A stretch of 64,000 nt of DNA, from positions 1,240,001-1,304,000 of the forward strand of contig NZ_JAHLZZ010000001.1 in assembly GCF_018967845.1 (NCBI RefSeq), written 5' to 3'. The position numbers were made by a program, and so were the translations under genes. This stretch comes from Hymenobacter siberiensis (GTDB lineage Bacteria > Bacteroidota > Bacteroidia > Cytophagales > Hymenobacteraceae). Positions 33,825 to 43,164 of the stretch are shown here, in pieces (within the stretch, counting starts at the first letter, position 1; every line of letters starts with the position of its first letter). The notes beneath the pieces are model-generated. The model ran no database searches. It saw nothing but the letters and a program-made list of their open reading frames with translations, and was not told the origin of the DNA.

Positions 33825-35153
33825 CTATGGGCGCGACGTTTCCTGTTCGGCTGCTGCTTCCAGCGCATCCGCTTCGGCCACGGTGCCGAGGTATTCGCCG
33901 CTGGTGGGCGTACGGCTGGACTTGCCAAAGGTGAAGCGCCGCATGGGGCGGCCCAGGGCTTCTTCGGCGCGGGCATGGTCGAGGGCACCTTCGTTGTGAG
34001 CCAGGAAGATGGTGGCCACGCCGTTGCCAATGAAGTTGGTGATGCTACGGGCTTCCGACATAAACCGGTCCACGCCCAGTAGCAGGGCCAAGCCCTCCAC
34101 CGGAATCACCTTCATGGCTGTGAGCGTGCTGGCCAGCACCACGAAGCCGCTGCCCGCCACCCCGGCCGCGCCCTTGCTGGTCACCATCAGAATGCCCATC
34201 ATCGTAATAATCTGGCCCACCGAAAGCTCGACTTTAAACACCTGGGCCAGAAACAGGGTCGCGAGCGAGAGGTAAATCGTCGTACCGTCGAGGTTGAAGG
34301 AGTAGCCCGTGGGCACCACCAGGCCCACCACCGGCTGCGCGCAGCCCATGCCCACCAGCTTTTCCATGAGGCCCGGCAGGCCCGCTTCGGAGGAAGAAGT
34401 GCCCAGCACAATCAGCAGCTCGGCCTTTATGTACTTCAGAAACGACCACATGCCGATGCGGCAGTAGCGTAGAATAGAGCCCAGAATCAGGAAAATAAAC
34501 ACGGCCATGGTCAAATACACCGTCACCATGAGCTTGCCCAGCGGCAGCAGCGTGGCAATACCATACTTGCCAATGGTGAAGGCCATGCCCCCAAACGCCC
34601 CGATGGGCGCCAGTAGCATCACCAGGTGCAGGCCCCGGAATACATACTTGGAGGCCGTTTTCAGCAGGGTGATGATGGGCTTGCGACCGGCATACTTGCT
34701 GAGTACAATGCCCATGATTATGGCCACGATAAGCACCTGCAGCGTGAGGTTGTCGGCCAGGAAGTGACCCCACGAAAAATCGCCGGCCCGCTTCGTAAAC
34801 TCGCCCACCTTCCCAGTATCGAGCTTTTCGGTGCTCACGCCATCGCCGGGCCGCACAAGAGCCGCCACCGCCACCCCAATGAGCAGGGCCAGCGTGGTCA
34901 CTACCTCAAAGTAAATCAGCGCCTTGCCCCCAATGCGCCCCACCTTCTTCAGGTCGCCCATGGTGCTGATGCCGAGCGTGATGGTGAGGAAAATAATCGG
35001 GTTGATGAACAGCTTCACCACGTCGATGAACCGCTTGCCCAAAAACTCCATCTTAACGGCCGTGGCTGGCTCGAAATGCCCCAGCAGCGCCCCGGCCACA
35101 ATGGCCAGTAGCACCCACAGCGTGAGGTTGTGAAAAATGCGGTTGAATGTCAT
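33825..35153 (-). CDS. dctA: C4-dicarboxylate:cation symporter DctA
   Basis: This 442-residue membrane protein belongs to the DAACS family. It imports succinate, malate, fumarate and related acids with H+ or Na+. Marks are FIDVVKLFINPIIFLTIT, LAPIGAFGGMAFTIGKYG, ELLIVLGTSSSEAGLPGLM (the Ser-rich re-entrant loop), VVPTGYSFNLDGTTIYLSLA, TSKGAAGVAGSGFVVLA and VDRFMSEARSITNFIGNGVATI. It is the first gene of the leftward tartrate-like set. ATG at 35153 is where homology starts. Confidence 0.93.
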   Translation of the reverse strand: MTFNRIFHNLTLWVLLAIVAGALLGHFEPATAVKMEFLGKRFIDVVKLFINPIIFLTITLGISTMGDLKKVGRIGGKALIYFEVVTTLALLIGVAVAALVRPGDGVSTEKLDTGKVGEFTKRAGDFSWGHFLADNLTLQVLIVAIIMGIVLSKYAGRKPIITLLKTASKYVFRGLHLVMLLAPIGAFGGMAFTIGKYGIATLLPLGKLMVTVYLTMAVFIFLILGSILRYCRIGMWSFLKYIKAELLIVLGTSSSEAGLPGLMEKLVGMGCAQPVVGLVVPTGYSFNLDGTTIYLSLATLFLAQVFKVELSVGQIITMMGILMVTSKGAAGVAGSGFVVLASTLTAMKVIPVEGLALLLGVDRFMSEARSITNFIGNGVATIFLAHNEGALDHARAEEALGRPMRRFTFGKSSRTPTSGEYLGTVAEADALEAAAEQETSRP

Positions 35154-35211
35154 GGGAGGGGGAGGTTTAAGGTAGGAGGGTATAGGAGGATAGGAAGGCA
35201 CGAATTTAGAA

Positions 35212-35323
35212 GAATGTCATGCCGAGCGCAGCCGAGGCATCTCGCTTATGGTAGTAATTCAATCGTTGAAAAAAGATTAGTGGGAGCACGCGAGATGCCT
35301 CGGCTGCGCTCGGCATGACGTTC
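35212..35323. repeat. TCATGC-type intergenic inverted repeat, copy 5
   Basis: ATGTCATGCCGAGCGCAGCC with GAGGCATCTCGC pairs with GCGAGATGCCTC and GGCTGCGCTCGGCATGACGT. Loop about 45 bp. It lies between dctA and the AEC transporter gene. This copy has the GAGGCATCTCGC type of arm. Confidence 0.88.
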
Positions 35324-35347
35324 TTTTTACTTTACTCAGTCACCAAT

Positions 35348-36253
35348 TTACTGCAGCCACCAGCCCAGCAGGGCCAGTAGCGGGAGGGAGAGCGGAATGC
35401 CCAGCCCCACCATCTGGGCGGCCAGCGGTGGGTCGAGGCCGTAGCGGTCGGCGATGACGGCGGCCGTATTCATGGGGCCGATGGCCGCGCCGAGCAGGCA
35501 GATGTTGGTGGCCGGCCCGTGCTGCCGGAGCAGGCCCACGTACACCACCGCCACCACCAGCGGGGCCAGCAGCAGCTTGTAGCCGAGGCCCCAGGCCAGT
35601 AGGCGGGCGCGGGCCTGGGGCACCCGCCATTGCAGCTGCAGGCCCACCGCCAGCAGCGCAATCACCGGAAACGGCGAGCTGAGCCGCTCCAGCACGCCGC
35701 GCACCAGCGCCGGGTGCCGGTAGCCAAACAGGTGCGCCACCAGCGCCGCCACAAAGGCCAGAAACGGTGGAAACCGCACCACATTGCCCACCATGCCGCG
35801 CCACGTGGGCCGCGCCGCGCCGTACCACGAGCCCACCACCACGCCCAGCGTCACACTGATGAGAATGGAGCCGGCCAGGCTCATCACCAGCCCCATGGCC
35901 AGCCCGGCGGGTCCGTACAGCATCTCAAAAATTGGAAATCCCACAAACGACACGCTGCTGATGCCGCCCGTGAGAATCAGCGCCCCCACCGTGCCGCGCG
36001 CCAACCCCAGCCGCCGCCCCAGGAGGGCAAAAAACACCCAGCCCACCCCAAAAATCAGCCAGGGCATCAGTATCGGCAGCAGCAGCCGGGCTTCGGGCCG
36101 CGCCTCGGCTAGGTGCAGAAAGGCCAGGGCCGGGAGCAGCACCACCACCACCAGCTGGTTCAGCACGCCGGCCGCCGTAGGCGGCAGCAGCTGCCAGTGG
36201 CGCAGGGCGGCCCCCAGGCCCAGGCACAGCACCAGCAAAACGAGGTTGGTCAT
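35348..36253 (-). CDS. AEC (auxin efflux carrier) family transporter
   Basis: This 301-residue protein has about ten membrane segments in two five-helix halves. LVVVVLLPALAFLHLAEA in the first half and the second-half GPMNTAAVIADRYGLDP segment match the AEC family, whose bacterial members include malate and malonate carriers. It precedes dctA on the same strand across a repeat. It may move another organic acid; the substrate is not visible. ATG at 36253. Confidence 0.83.
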   Translation of the reverse strand: MTNLVLLVLCLGLGAALRHWQLLPPTAAGVLNQLVVVVLLPALAFLHLAEARPEARLLLPILMPWLIFGVGWVFFALLGRRLGLARGTVGALILTGGISSVSFVGFPIFEMLYGPAGLAMGLVMSLAGSILISVTLGVVVGSWYGAARPTWRGMVGNVVRFPPFLAFVAALVAHLFGYRHPALVRGVLERLSSPFPVIALLAVGLQLQWRVPQARARLLAWGLGYKLLLAPLVVAVVYVGLLRQHGPATNICLLGAAIGPMNTAAVIADRYGLDPPLAAQMVGLGIPLSLPLLALLGWWLQ

Positions 36254-36290
36254 GGGGGCAACTTGGGGATAATTGAACGTCAAATAAAAA

Positions 36291-36413
36291 GAACGTCATG
36301 CTTTATCTGGCGTCCGCTTGTCGAAGCATCTCCCCCGCTTCGTTGCAGCGAAGGGGTTTACTATTGAGGTAGAGATGCTTCGACAAGCGGACGCCAGATA
36401 AAGCATGGCGTTC
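36291..36413. repeat. TCATGC-type intergenic inverted repeat, copy 6
   Basis: GAACGTCATGCTTTATCTGG with CGTCCGCTTGTCGAAGCATC pairs with GATGCTTCGACAAGCGGACG and CCAGATAAAGCATGGCGTTC. The arms are over 40 bp long, with an insert (TTTATCTGGCGTCCGC) that is mirrored in both arms. It overlaps the very end of the TonB-dependent receptor gene. Confidence 0.88.
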
Positions 36414-39400
36414 TAGAACGTCAGCGTCACGTTCGTGTAGTAATACGCCCCGTTGAAGCCGAACTGCGCGGCGTTGCGGGTGTAAGGAATCTCACCGTTG
36501 GAGTAGCTGCCGAAGCGGGTAGCGTCCACCTTGTCGGGGTACACGTTGAACAGGTTGTTGCCGCCCAGAGTAAGTGATACAGCCTTGGCCGGGTTATAAA
36601 CCAGCGCCAGGTCAATCAGCGTCTTGCCCTTAAACTCCTGGCTGATGTGGGGCACGTATACCACCGCGCCGTTCACGGTACGGTTGGCGGGCTTCTCGTA
36701 GGCCGTCACGGCGCCGAAGTAGGAGGCGCGGGGCGTGATGCTGAATTTGCCGTAAGTGTACGTGGCCGAGAGCAGAATCTTCTGGCGGGGCTGGGCCCGC
36801 TCAATCAGCCCGATGCTTACCGTGTCAATCAGCAGAATGCGGTTGGTGGTGCCGGCTTGCAGTTGGGCGGGCGTGTCGCTGGTGCGAACGATGTTGGTCT
36901 GGTTGAAGGTGAGCGCCAGGCTGGTGGTGAAGCGGCTGCGCTCGCTGAACTCGGTTTTGTAGGTCGTCACCAGGTCGACGCCGCGGGTGCGGGTGTCGAT
37001 GGCATTGGTGAAGAAGCGAATTTCGCTGATGCCGTCGAAAGCCGGGGTTTGCAGAGCCTTGATGCTGCTCTTAATCAGGCGCTCGCTGTCGATGATGCGG
37101 TCCTTGATATCAATCTGGTACGCATCCACGGTGAAGAGCAGGTTGGGGCCCAGCTGCGCGGCCACGCCGGCGCTGTAGTTCCAGGAGGTTTCGGCCTTAG
37201 GAGCCGCTACGCCCAGCGGCTGCAGGCGTGGGTCGTCGTTGCGCAGCTGCTTGGTTTGCACAATGGCGCCGCTCTGCACTGTCGAGGTCGTCACGCTGTT
37301 AAACGTCTGTTGCAGCGACGGCGCCCGGAAGCCCCGGTTCAGGGAGCCGCGCAGCGAGATGCCCTCCGTAACCTTGAAGCGACCGGCAAACTTGCCCGAT
37401 ACGTTGCTGCCGAAATCGGAGTAGTTCTCGTAGCGCAGGGCGGTGGTGAGCAGCAGGCGCGTGGTGATGTCGCTTTCGAGGTCGACGTACACGCCCACGT
37501 TGGTGCGCGTGGCGTTGGTTTCGTCGTCGGGGGCAATGCCGGGGCGGCCATTCGAGCCTGGCGACTTGCCCGAGCTGGCCGCCAGCGGCCCGGCGAAGTA
37601 CGACTCGGCGCTGCCGCGCTGCAGCTTAAACTGGTCGGCTCGGAACTGGCTGCCGAAGGCCACGTTGAACGACTTCGTGCCAAACAAGCCCGTGTAGTTG
37701 CGGCTCACGTTCACTTCGCTGGTGCTCTGCCCGAAGGCGCTGCGGCCCACGTAAAAATCGGTGGGCGAGGCTGTGCCCATCGAGGCATTGGCCGTTTTGT
37801 TGGCGAAGAGGTCGAGGTAGTTGTAGCCATAGCCCGTGCTGAAATCGAGGTTCCAGCCGCCGGCCAGCTTGCGGTTCAGGCCCACTACGGCCGAGTAGTC
37901 GTCGGAGCGGCCGGGCAGCTCGGGCAGGTAGCCATCGGGGTGCAGGGGGCTGTAGTTCGAGCCGGTGGTGATGGCGTTGCGGAAGAAGCCGTAGGCCAGA
38001 ATGTCCTTGCGCGAATACCCGCCAAAGCTATACACCGACCACTTCGAGTCGCCCAGCGGGATGCCCAGGTTATAAAAACCCTGGTAGATGTCGGCCTGGT
38101 TGCTGCCGTATACACCCACATTAAATGGCTGGCCTACTTGCGGGTACACGTTGCCGCGCTCGGTCCGTAGGCGGTTTTCGTTGGCAATCTGAGTGGCCGA
38201 AGGCGTTGGGTTGGCCGAGTTCAGGGCCGGAAACGCGGAGTAGATACCACCCCGGTAGTCATCGGAGCGGTTGGTCTGGCTCTGGTGCTGGTACTGCAGG
38301 GTCATGTTGAGGTAGCCGGGGTTGGTTTTGCCCAGCTTCACGCCGTAGTTGGCGCCGGCCAGGTACTGCGCCCCATCGCCCTGCTGCGTGACGCCGTACT
38401 GCACCTTGGCCGTGGCTACGCCCGTGCTCTTGTTCAGGCCCAGGTTGATAACGCCGGCAATGGCATCGGAGCCATACTGGGCCGCCGCGCCATCGCGCAG
38501 CACCTCAATCCGCTCAATGGCCAGCGTTGGAATGGCATTCAAATCCGTTACCACCGTGCCGGCGCCCACCGTCACGTTCAGGTTCAGGGCCGAAAACTGG
38601 TGGCGGCGCTTGCCATCTACCAGCACCAGCACCTGGTCGGGCGAGAGGCCGCGCAGGCTGGCCGGGTCGGCGTAGTTGGCCACGCCGTTCACGCCGGTTT
38701 TGGCCGAGTTGAACGAGGGAGAGTTGAACTGCACCTGCTGGGCCAGGTCGGTCTGGCCAGTGAGCTGCAATTCCTTGGCGTTCAGCACGTCCACGGGCAT
38801 GGGGCGCTCCACATCGGTGCGGGGCAGGCCGCGCGAGCCTACCACCGTCACGTCGCCGAGGTCGGTGGCGCTGGGCACCATCCGCACCTCAAAGCTGGTG
38901 CGCTCGCCCACCGTCAGCAGCTGGGTTTTGTAGCCCACCGCCGAAATAACCAGCGTAGCGCCGGGCTGTACTTTCAGGCTGAAGCGGCCGTCGCCATCGG
39001 TGCCGGTGCCGTTGGTGGTGTTTTGTTCCAGCACCGTCACGCCGGGCATGCCCGCGCCCTGCTCATCTACCACCCGGCCCGTTACCGGAATGGGCGCTAC
39101 TGCCGCAGTAGGCGCCAGCACAATGCCGCTGCTCACCACCTCGTAGCCAATGCGCAGCGGGGCCAGCAGGTGTTGCAGCACGCCGCTCAGGGGCTCGTCC
39201 ACGGCTGCCACGCTCACTCGGCGCTCGGCTCCGATGAGCTGCTGGCTGTAGAGAAAGTGGATGTGCACCTGGCTTTCTATAGTGGCTAGTACAGCCTTAA
39301 CAGTTTGTGCCTGAGCCTGAAGTGTGACGTGGCGCGTGAGCACGTCTTCGGCAGTGAGCCGGGTGGTGGGCCGAACAGCGGCCCCGGCCAGCCCCGGCAG

Positions 39401-39469
39401 CCCGGCTGCCAGCACGGCTACAAAGGTCAGCCGGGCAGCAGCGCGGCAAAAAGGGAAAGCGTGCAACAT
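36413..39469 (-). CDS. TonB-dependent receptor with N-terminal STN signalling domain
   Basis: This 1018-residue outer-membrane protein has a signal peptide, an STN domain (about residues 50-125: VTLQAQAQTVKAVLATIE... FLYSQQLIG), a carboxypeptidase-regulatory-like domain (about 130-205: VTGRVVDEQGAGMPGVTVLEQ), a plug (about 215-345: DQVLVLVDGKRRHQFSALN, GAAAQYGSDAIAGVINL) and a barrel ending in the aromatic residue F (YYTNVTLTF). The plug is of the siderophore/iron-complex type rather than SusC. The STN domain contacts a FecR-type anti-sigma factor, and fecR and sigma genes lie directly upstream. Ligand unknown. Confidence 0.92.
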   Translation of the reverse strand: MLHAFPFCRAAARLTFVAVLAAGLPGLAGAAVRPTTRLTAEDVLTRHVTLQAQAQTVKAVLATIESQVHIHFLYSQQLIGAERRVSVAAVDEPLSGVLQHLLAPLRIGYEVVSSGIVLAPTAAVAPIPVTGRVVDEQGAGMPGVTVLEQNTTNGTGTDGDGRFSLKVQPGATLVISAVGYKTQLLTVGERTSFEVRMVPSATDLGDVTVVGSRGLPRTDVERPMPVDVLNAKELQLTGQTDLAQQVQFNSPSFNSAKTGVNGVANYADPASLRGLSPDQVLVLVDGKRRHQFSALNLNVTVGAGTVVTDLNAIPTLAIERIEVLRDGAAAQYGSDAIAGVINLGLNKSTGVATAKVQYGVTQQGDGAQYLAGANYGVKLGKTNPGYLNMTLQYQHQSQTNRSDDYRGGIYSAFPALNSANPTPSATQIANENRLRTERGNVYPQVGQPFNVGVYGSNQADIYQGFYNLGIPLGDSKWSVYSFGGYSRKDILAYGFFRNAITTGSNYSPLHPDGYLPELPGRSDDYSAVVGLNRKLAGGWNLDFSTGYGYNYLDLFANKTANASMGTASPTDFYVGRSAFGQSTSEVNVSRNYTGLFGTKSFNVAFGSQFRADQFKLQRGSAESYFAGPLAASSGKSPGSNGRPGIAPDDETNATRTNVGVYVDLESDITTRLLLTTALRYENYSDFGSNVSGKFAGRFKVTEGISLRGSLNRGFRAPSLQQTFNSVTTSTVQSGAIVQTKQLRNDDPRLQPLGVAAPKAETSWNYSAGVAAQLGPNLLFTVDAYQIDIKDRIIDSERLIKSSIKALQTPAFDGISEIRFFTNAIDTRTRGVDLVTTYKTEFSERSRFTTSLALTFNQTNIVRTSDTPAQLQAGTTNRILLIDTVSIGLIERAQPRQKILLSATYTYGKFSITPRASYFGAVTAYEKPANRTVNGAVVYVPHISQEFKGKTLIDLALVYNPAKAVSLTLGGNNLFNVYPDKVDATRFGSYSNGEIPYTRNAAQFGFNGAYYYTNVTLTF

Positions 39470-39530
39470 AACAATGAATTGAATGGTGGGAATTTTAAAG
39501 AAGCAAGGCAGCCCCAGGGCGCCGGAAAAT

Positions 39531-40556
39531 CTATTCGCTTTGGCAGCCTAGACTGCGGAAAATAATGGCCTCATTGGTGCGGTCATAGCTGGTGCCCAAG
39601 GTTTTGCAGAGTAAGTCAAGCTTGCCGAACAGGTCTTCGGTGCCGAAGGACAGGCTCACTGTGCAGCCCGCCAGCGCCGCCCCGTCGTAGCGAATGGGCA
39701 CGCCGTAGCCGGCCTGCAGTGAGGCCAGCACCTCCGCCACCGGCCGCTCGTCGAAGTGCAGCGGCTGGGGGCGCAGCAGCACTGGCTCGGCTACCAGCAC
39801 TGGTTGCAGCGCCGGCTTGGCCAGGGAGTACACCACCTGCTGATTGGGGCGCACCACCACTGCTTTGGGGCTCGCGGGCGAAGCCAGACGCGGCTGCACG
39901 CTCACTGCGCCACTGCGCACCTCCACCGTGGCTTCGGCCTGTCCCGGCACCGCCCGCACCCAGAAACTGGTGCCCAGTACCGTGGTTTCGAGCTGCGGCG
40001 TAAGCACCCGGAAGTGCCGTTTGGACTCGTGAAACACGTCAAAAAAAGCCTCCCCGCGCAGCTCCACCACCCGCTCGCGGCTGGCTGCAAACTGCGCTGG
40101 GTAGCGCAGGCGACTGCCGGGCCGCAGCGTCACGGTGCTACCATCGGCCAGGGCCAGCGGTAGGGCGCGGCGGGTGGAGTTGGTGCTCACCCGCCAGCCG
40201 TCGGCCTCGGTAGTTGTAGTCAGCTGTCCGGCTGGCACGAACGCCGGGGGGATAGCCAGCCCGCTTCCGGTCCGGGGCGCCGTGTTCAGCCAGCTTAGCC
40301 CAAGGCCCGCGCCCAGCATGGCGGCGGCTGCCCAGCGCACTGCTGGCCGCTGCCATACCACCGGCCGGGGCCGCGTGCGGGCCTGAATGCGCTGCCAGGC
40401 GCGGGCCTTGGCGGCGGCCTGCTCGGCGGGCGTCAGGGCCTTCGGACGGGGCATATCACGCGCCTCATACCACTGGTCTACCGTCCAGGTTTCGCCCTCC
40501 GTGGTGTTATCCTGAAGGTAGCGCTTCAGTAAGTCGGCAAGGTAGGAGGGCTTCAT
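39531..40556 (-). CDS. FecR-family anti-sigma factor / signal transducer
   Basis: This 341-residue protein has a cytoplasmic N-terminal part, one membrane segment (about residues 93-112, WAAAAMLGAGLGLSWL) and a periplasmic FecR domain with ADGSTVTLRPGSRLRYPAQF and VVELRGEAFFDVFHESKRHFRVLTPQLE by region, followed by the DUF4974-type end with FDERPVAEVLASLQAGYGVPI. It passes the signal from the STN receptor to the ECF sigma factor encoded upstream. ATG at 40556. Confidence 0.92.
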   Translation of the reverse strand: MKPSYLADLLKRYLQDNTTEGETWTVDQWYEARDMPRPKALTPAEQAAAKARAWQRIQARTRPRPVVWQRPAVRWAAAAMLGAGLGLSWLNTAPRTGSGLAIPPAFVPAGQLTTTTEADGWRVSTNSTRRALPLALADGSTVTLRPGSRLRYPAQFAASRERVVELRGEAFFDVFHESKRHFRVLTPQLETTVLGTSFWVRAVPGQAEATVEVRSGAVSVQPRLASPASPKAVVVRPNQQVVYSLAKPALQPVLVAEPVLLRPQPLHFDERPVAEVLASLQAGYGVPIRYDGAALAGCTVSLSFGTEDLFGKLDLLCKTLGTSYDRTNEAIIFRSLGCQSE

Positions 40557-40676
40557 GCGCGGCAGGCCGGAAATGCCGGTCTGCTTACAAGTCGTGCCAC
40601 AGGGGGCGGTACCCTAGTGGGGGTGTGAAATTTTTTTGGAAAGGGGTACTATTGGGGGTGAAGTTGACATGCAGCC

Positions 40677-40784
40677 CGTCATGCCGAGCGTAGCCGAGGC
40701 ATCTCGCATGCCACCACTAATTCTCTTCTCGCGATTGAATGACTACCACAAGCGAGATGCCTCGGCTACGCTCAGCATGACGTT
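40677..40784. repeat. TCATGC-type intergenic inverted repeat, copy 7
   Basis: CGTCATGCCGAGCGTAGCC with GAGGCATCTCGC pairs with GCGAGATGCCTC and GGCTACGCTCAGCATGACG. It lies between the sigma-factor gene and fecR, inside what is normally one transcription unit. Confidence 0.88.
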
Positions 40785-40799
40785 TTACTCCCCCAGCCG

Positions 40800-41417
40800 C
40801 TAGGAACTCAGCATGGCTACCAGCAGCACGCTGGCCACAAACTCCCGCAGGCAGCCGCGCAGCAGGCGCAGCGAGCGGGCCAGATGGTATTCCACCGTTT
40901 TGGGCGATACTTGCAGCTGGGCCGCGATTTCGGGTACGGTGCGGTATTCCAGGCGGCTGAGCTGAAACACGGCGCGGGCGTGGTCGGGCAGGCGGCGTAG
41001 GCTGGCGGCCAGGGCGGTAGCCAGGTCGGCCACGGCTACGGTTTCTTCGGTGCCGTGGTCGGTGGCGGCGTGGGCGGGCTGCGGGGCGCTGGCGTGGGCC
41101 TGGCGCACGGCCTGCGCCCGGATGCAGTCGATGATGCGGTACTTGAGGGCAGTGAAGAGGTAGGCGTTGAGCTGCTGGATGCCAGGCGCAGTGTGGCGCT
41201 TGTTCCAGAGGGCCACGAACAGGTCCTGCACCACTTCCTCGGCTTCCTGGGCGCAGCTCAGCTTGCGGCAGGCGTGGGTGTGCAGGTCGTCCCAATACCG
41301 CTGGTAAATTTCGGCGAAGGCCGGCTCATCGTCCTGGGTCAGGGCGCGGAGCAGGGTGGCATCATCACAAGCCGCCAATGCAGTCGAAGTCCGGGACGAT
41401 AACGAAAGCACTTTCAT
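40800..41417 (-). CDS. ECF RNA polymerase sigma factor
   Basis: This 205-residue protein has sigma region 2 (AFAEIYQRYWDDLHTHACRK... EAEEVVQDLFVALW) and region 4 (RLPDHARAVFQLSRLEYRTVPEIAAQLQVSPKTVEYHLARSLRLLRG, residues about 139-186), as in FecI-like factors of Bacteroidota. It would direct transcription of the STN receptor gene. ATG at 41417. Confidence 0.93.
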   Translation of the reverse strand: MKVLSLSSRTSTALAACDDATLLRALTQDDEPAFAEIYQRYWDDLHTHACRKLSCAQEAEEVVQDLFVALWNKRHTAPGIQQLNAYLFTALKYRIIDCIRAQAVRQAHASAPQPAHAATDHGTEETVAVADLATALAASLRRLPDHARAVFQLSRLEYRTVPEIAAQLQVSPKTVEYHLARSLRLLRGCLREFVASVLLVAMLSS

Positions 41418-41708
41418 CGGAACCAGTACGTTAAGGAGGTGATGATGAAGAATTAAGGGGCGGAATCGATTGCGGAAGGGAAACTAGGCCAGGCGAGTGA
41501 TGTAAGCCCTGAAAATAAGTTGATAAGCCTATGAAGCACCGCCAAAGCAGTCCGGCCAGAACTACCTGATGCAATGTATGGTTTAAATTAAACATCTGCA
41601 GCATTCGCCCCCAAAAACAGCCCTTGTCAGCCCTGGTTACTATAGTTAGCTATAGTTGTGGCACAAAAAGGCTGGGGGCCCGTTTCTTTGCCTGCTCTGT
41701 TTATTTAT

Positions 41709-42578
41709 ATGGAACCTGCCATCCTGCTCCCCGCCGCCAGCTACGAATTTGCCACCATTCAGAAAGTGAGTGGCACTGGCCCGCCCGTGCCCGCCTCCGA
41801 CCAGCTGGCCGCCGAGGAACCGCTCGAAATCCGGGTGGGCTATGAAACCAACGGCCAGCGCGAGCACCGTACGCTGTCGGTGACAATGCGCACGCCCGGC
41901 CACGATGAGGAGCTGGCCGCCGGCTTCCTGCTCACCGAAGGCATTATTCACGAAAAGGCCGACCTGCTGGGCATTATTCCCTGCCCCGATGTCAAGAAAG
42001 CCGAAGAGGTCGGCAATGTGGTGCGCGCCGAGCTCGCCGCGCATGTCAACGTCAATTTTGCGGCCATGGAACGCCATTTCTACACCAGTTCCAGCTGCGG
42101 GGTGTGCGGCAAAACCAGCATTGATGCGGTGCGGACGGCCTCCTGCCCCATATTACCCGCCACCGGCCCTCACCTGCGCTATGCCGTGGTGCACCAGTTG
42201 CCCGAGAAGCTGCGCGCTGCCCAGGCCGGCTTCGAGCAAACCGGCGGGCAGCACGCTTCGGCACTTTTTTCCCCCGAGGGTGAGCTGCTGCTGTTGCGCG
42301 AAGACGTGGGCCGCCACAACGCCTTGGACAAGGTAATTGGCGCGGCGCTGCTGGCCGGCTGGCTGCCGCTGCACCAGCACGTTTTGCTGGTGAGTGGCCG
42401 CGTCAGCTTCGAGCTGGTGCAGAAGGCGGCGGCGGCCGGCATTGGAATTTTAGCGGCCGTGGGCGCGCCAAGCAGCCTGGCCATTCAGGCGGCCGAGAGC
42501 TTCGGGATGACGGTGTTGGGCTTCGTGCGCAACGAGCGTTTCAACGTATACAGCCATGGCTGGCGGCTGGGGGCGTAA
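41709..42578 (+). CDS. fdhD: FdhD sulfurtransferase for formate dehydrogenase
   Basis: This 289-residue protein moves sulfur from a cysteine desulfurase to the molybdenum cofactor of formate dehydrogenase-type enzymes. Marks are EEPLEIRVGYETNG, RTPGHDEELAAGFLLTEGII, the active CGVCGK motif, and REDVGRHNALDKVIG. The ATG at 41709 is chosen over GTG 41658. It is the first of three genes ending with the FdhF-like oxidoreductase. Confidence 0.95.
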   Translation: MEPAILLPAASYEFATIQKVSGTGPPVPASDQLAAEEPLEIRVGYETNGQREHRTLSVTMRTPGHDEELAAGFLLTEGIIHEKADLLGIIPCPDVKKAEEVGNVVRAELAAHVNVNFAAMERHFYTSSSCGVCGKTSIDAVRTASCPILPATGPHLRYAVVHQLPEKLRAAQAGFEQTGGQHASALFSPEGELLLLREDVGRHNALDKVIGAALLAGWLPLHQHVLLVSGRVSFELVQKAAAAGIGILAAVGAPSSLAIQAAESFGMTVLGFVRNERFNVYSHGWRLGA

Positions 42579-42693
42579 AGGCTTAACCCGTTGTGGGCGA
42601 ACCCCGGCAGAATTAAGTTGCTCAATAGCTATAGTTAGGCAACGGCTTCCCCCTCCCTGACGTTTAACTTTCTACTCCGAAACGCTGCATTTT

Positions 42694-43041
42694 ATGAAAC
42701 TTCGCATTGAAGATGACACCCTGCGCTTGCGCCTCTCGGCCGCCGAGCTTGAGGAATTTGCCCAAAATGGCCGGGTGGAGGGCGCTGTGCATTTCGGCCT
42801 GAGCCCCACACAACGCCTCACGTACGCGCTGGAGCGCGGCTCTGAACTGCCCCAAACTCTGCCCGACGAGGAGCCGGTGCAGGTACATTACGAGCCGGGT
42901 GCCCTCACCATCCTTGTCCCCTTCACGCAGGCTAAAACCTGGGTTGAAACCGACCAGAACGGTTTTTCGCACAACCTGCCGCTGGCTGAAAACCAGCGCC
43001 TCCGCATTTTGGTTGAAAAAGACTTGGACTGCCGACATTAA
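42694..43041 (+). CDS. Small conserved protein of unknown function in the fdh locus
   Basis: This 115-residue protein opens MKLRIEDDTLRLRLSAAELEEF and has mixed alpha/beta character with no signal or membrane segment. It may belong to a Bacteroidota DUF found next to formate dehydrogenase genes (possibly DUF7009; not verified). It lies between fdhD and the FdhF-like gene in the same direction, so a role in maturing or regulating that enzyme is plausible but not shown. The end is DLDCRH, with a possible Cys-His metal site. Confidence 0.7.
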   Translation: MKLRIEDDTLRLRLSAAELEEFAQNGRVEGAVHFGLSPTQRLTYALERGSELPQTLPDEEPVQVHYEPGALTILVPFTQAKTWVETDQNGFSHNLPLAENQRLRILVEKDLDCRH

Positions 43042-43164
43042 AGACGTTTTGAGTATCGGGTTTTGAAGGCTGAACGAGTTTTGGTACTAATATCAACTCA
43101 TTACTGTTTGAAATCCAATACTTCCTTAGCTCAATTTAACTACTTAAAAATCAACATTCCCACC

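Noticed and set aside
33740..34030. A 97-residue extension of glycerate kinase
   Set aside because: It runs into the dctA coding sequence and lacks homology; GTG 33739 starts exactly at the conserved N-terminus.
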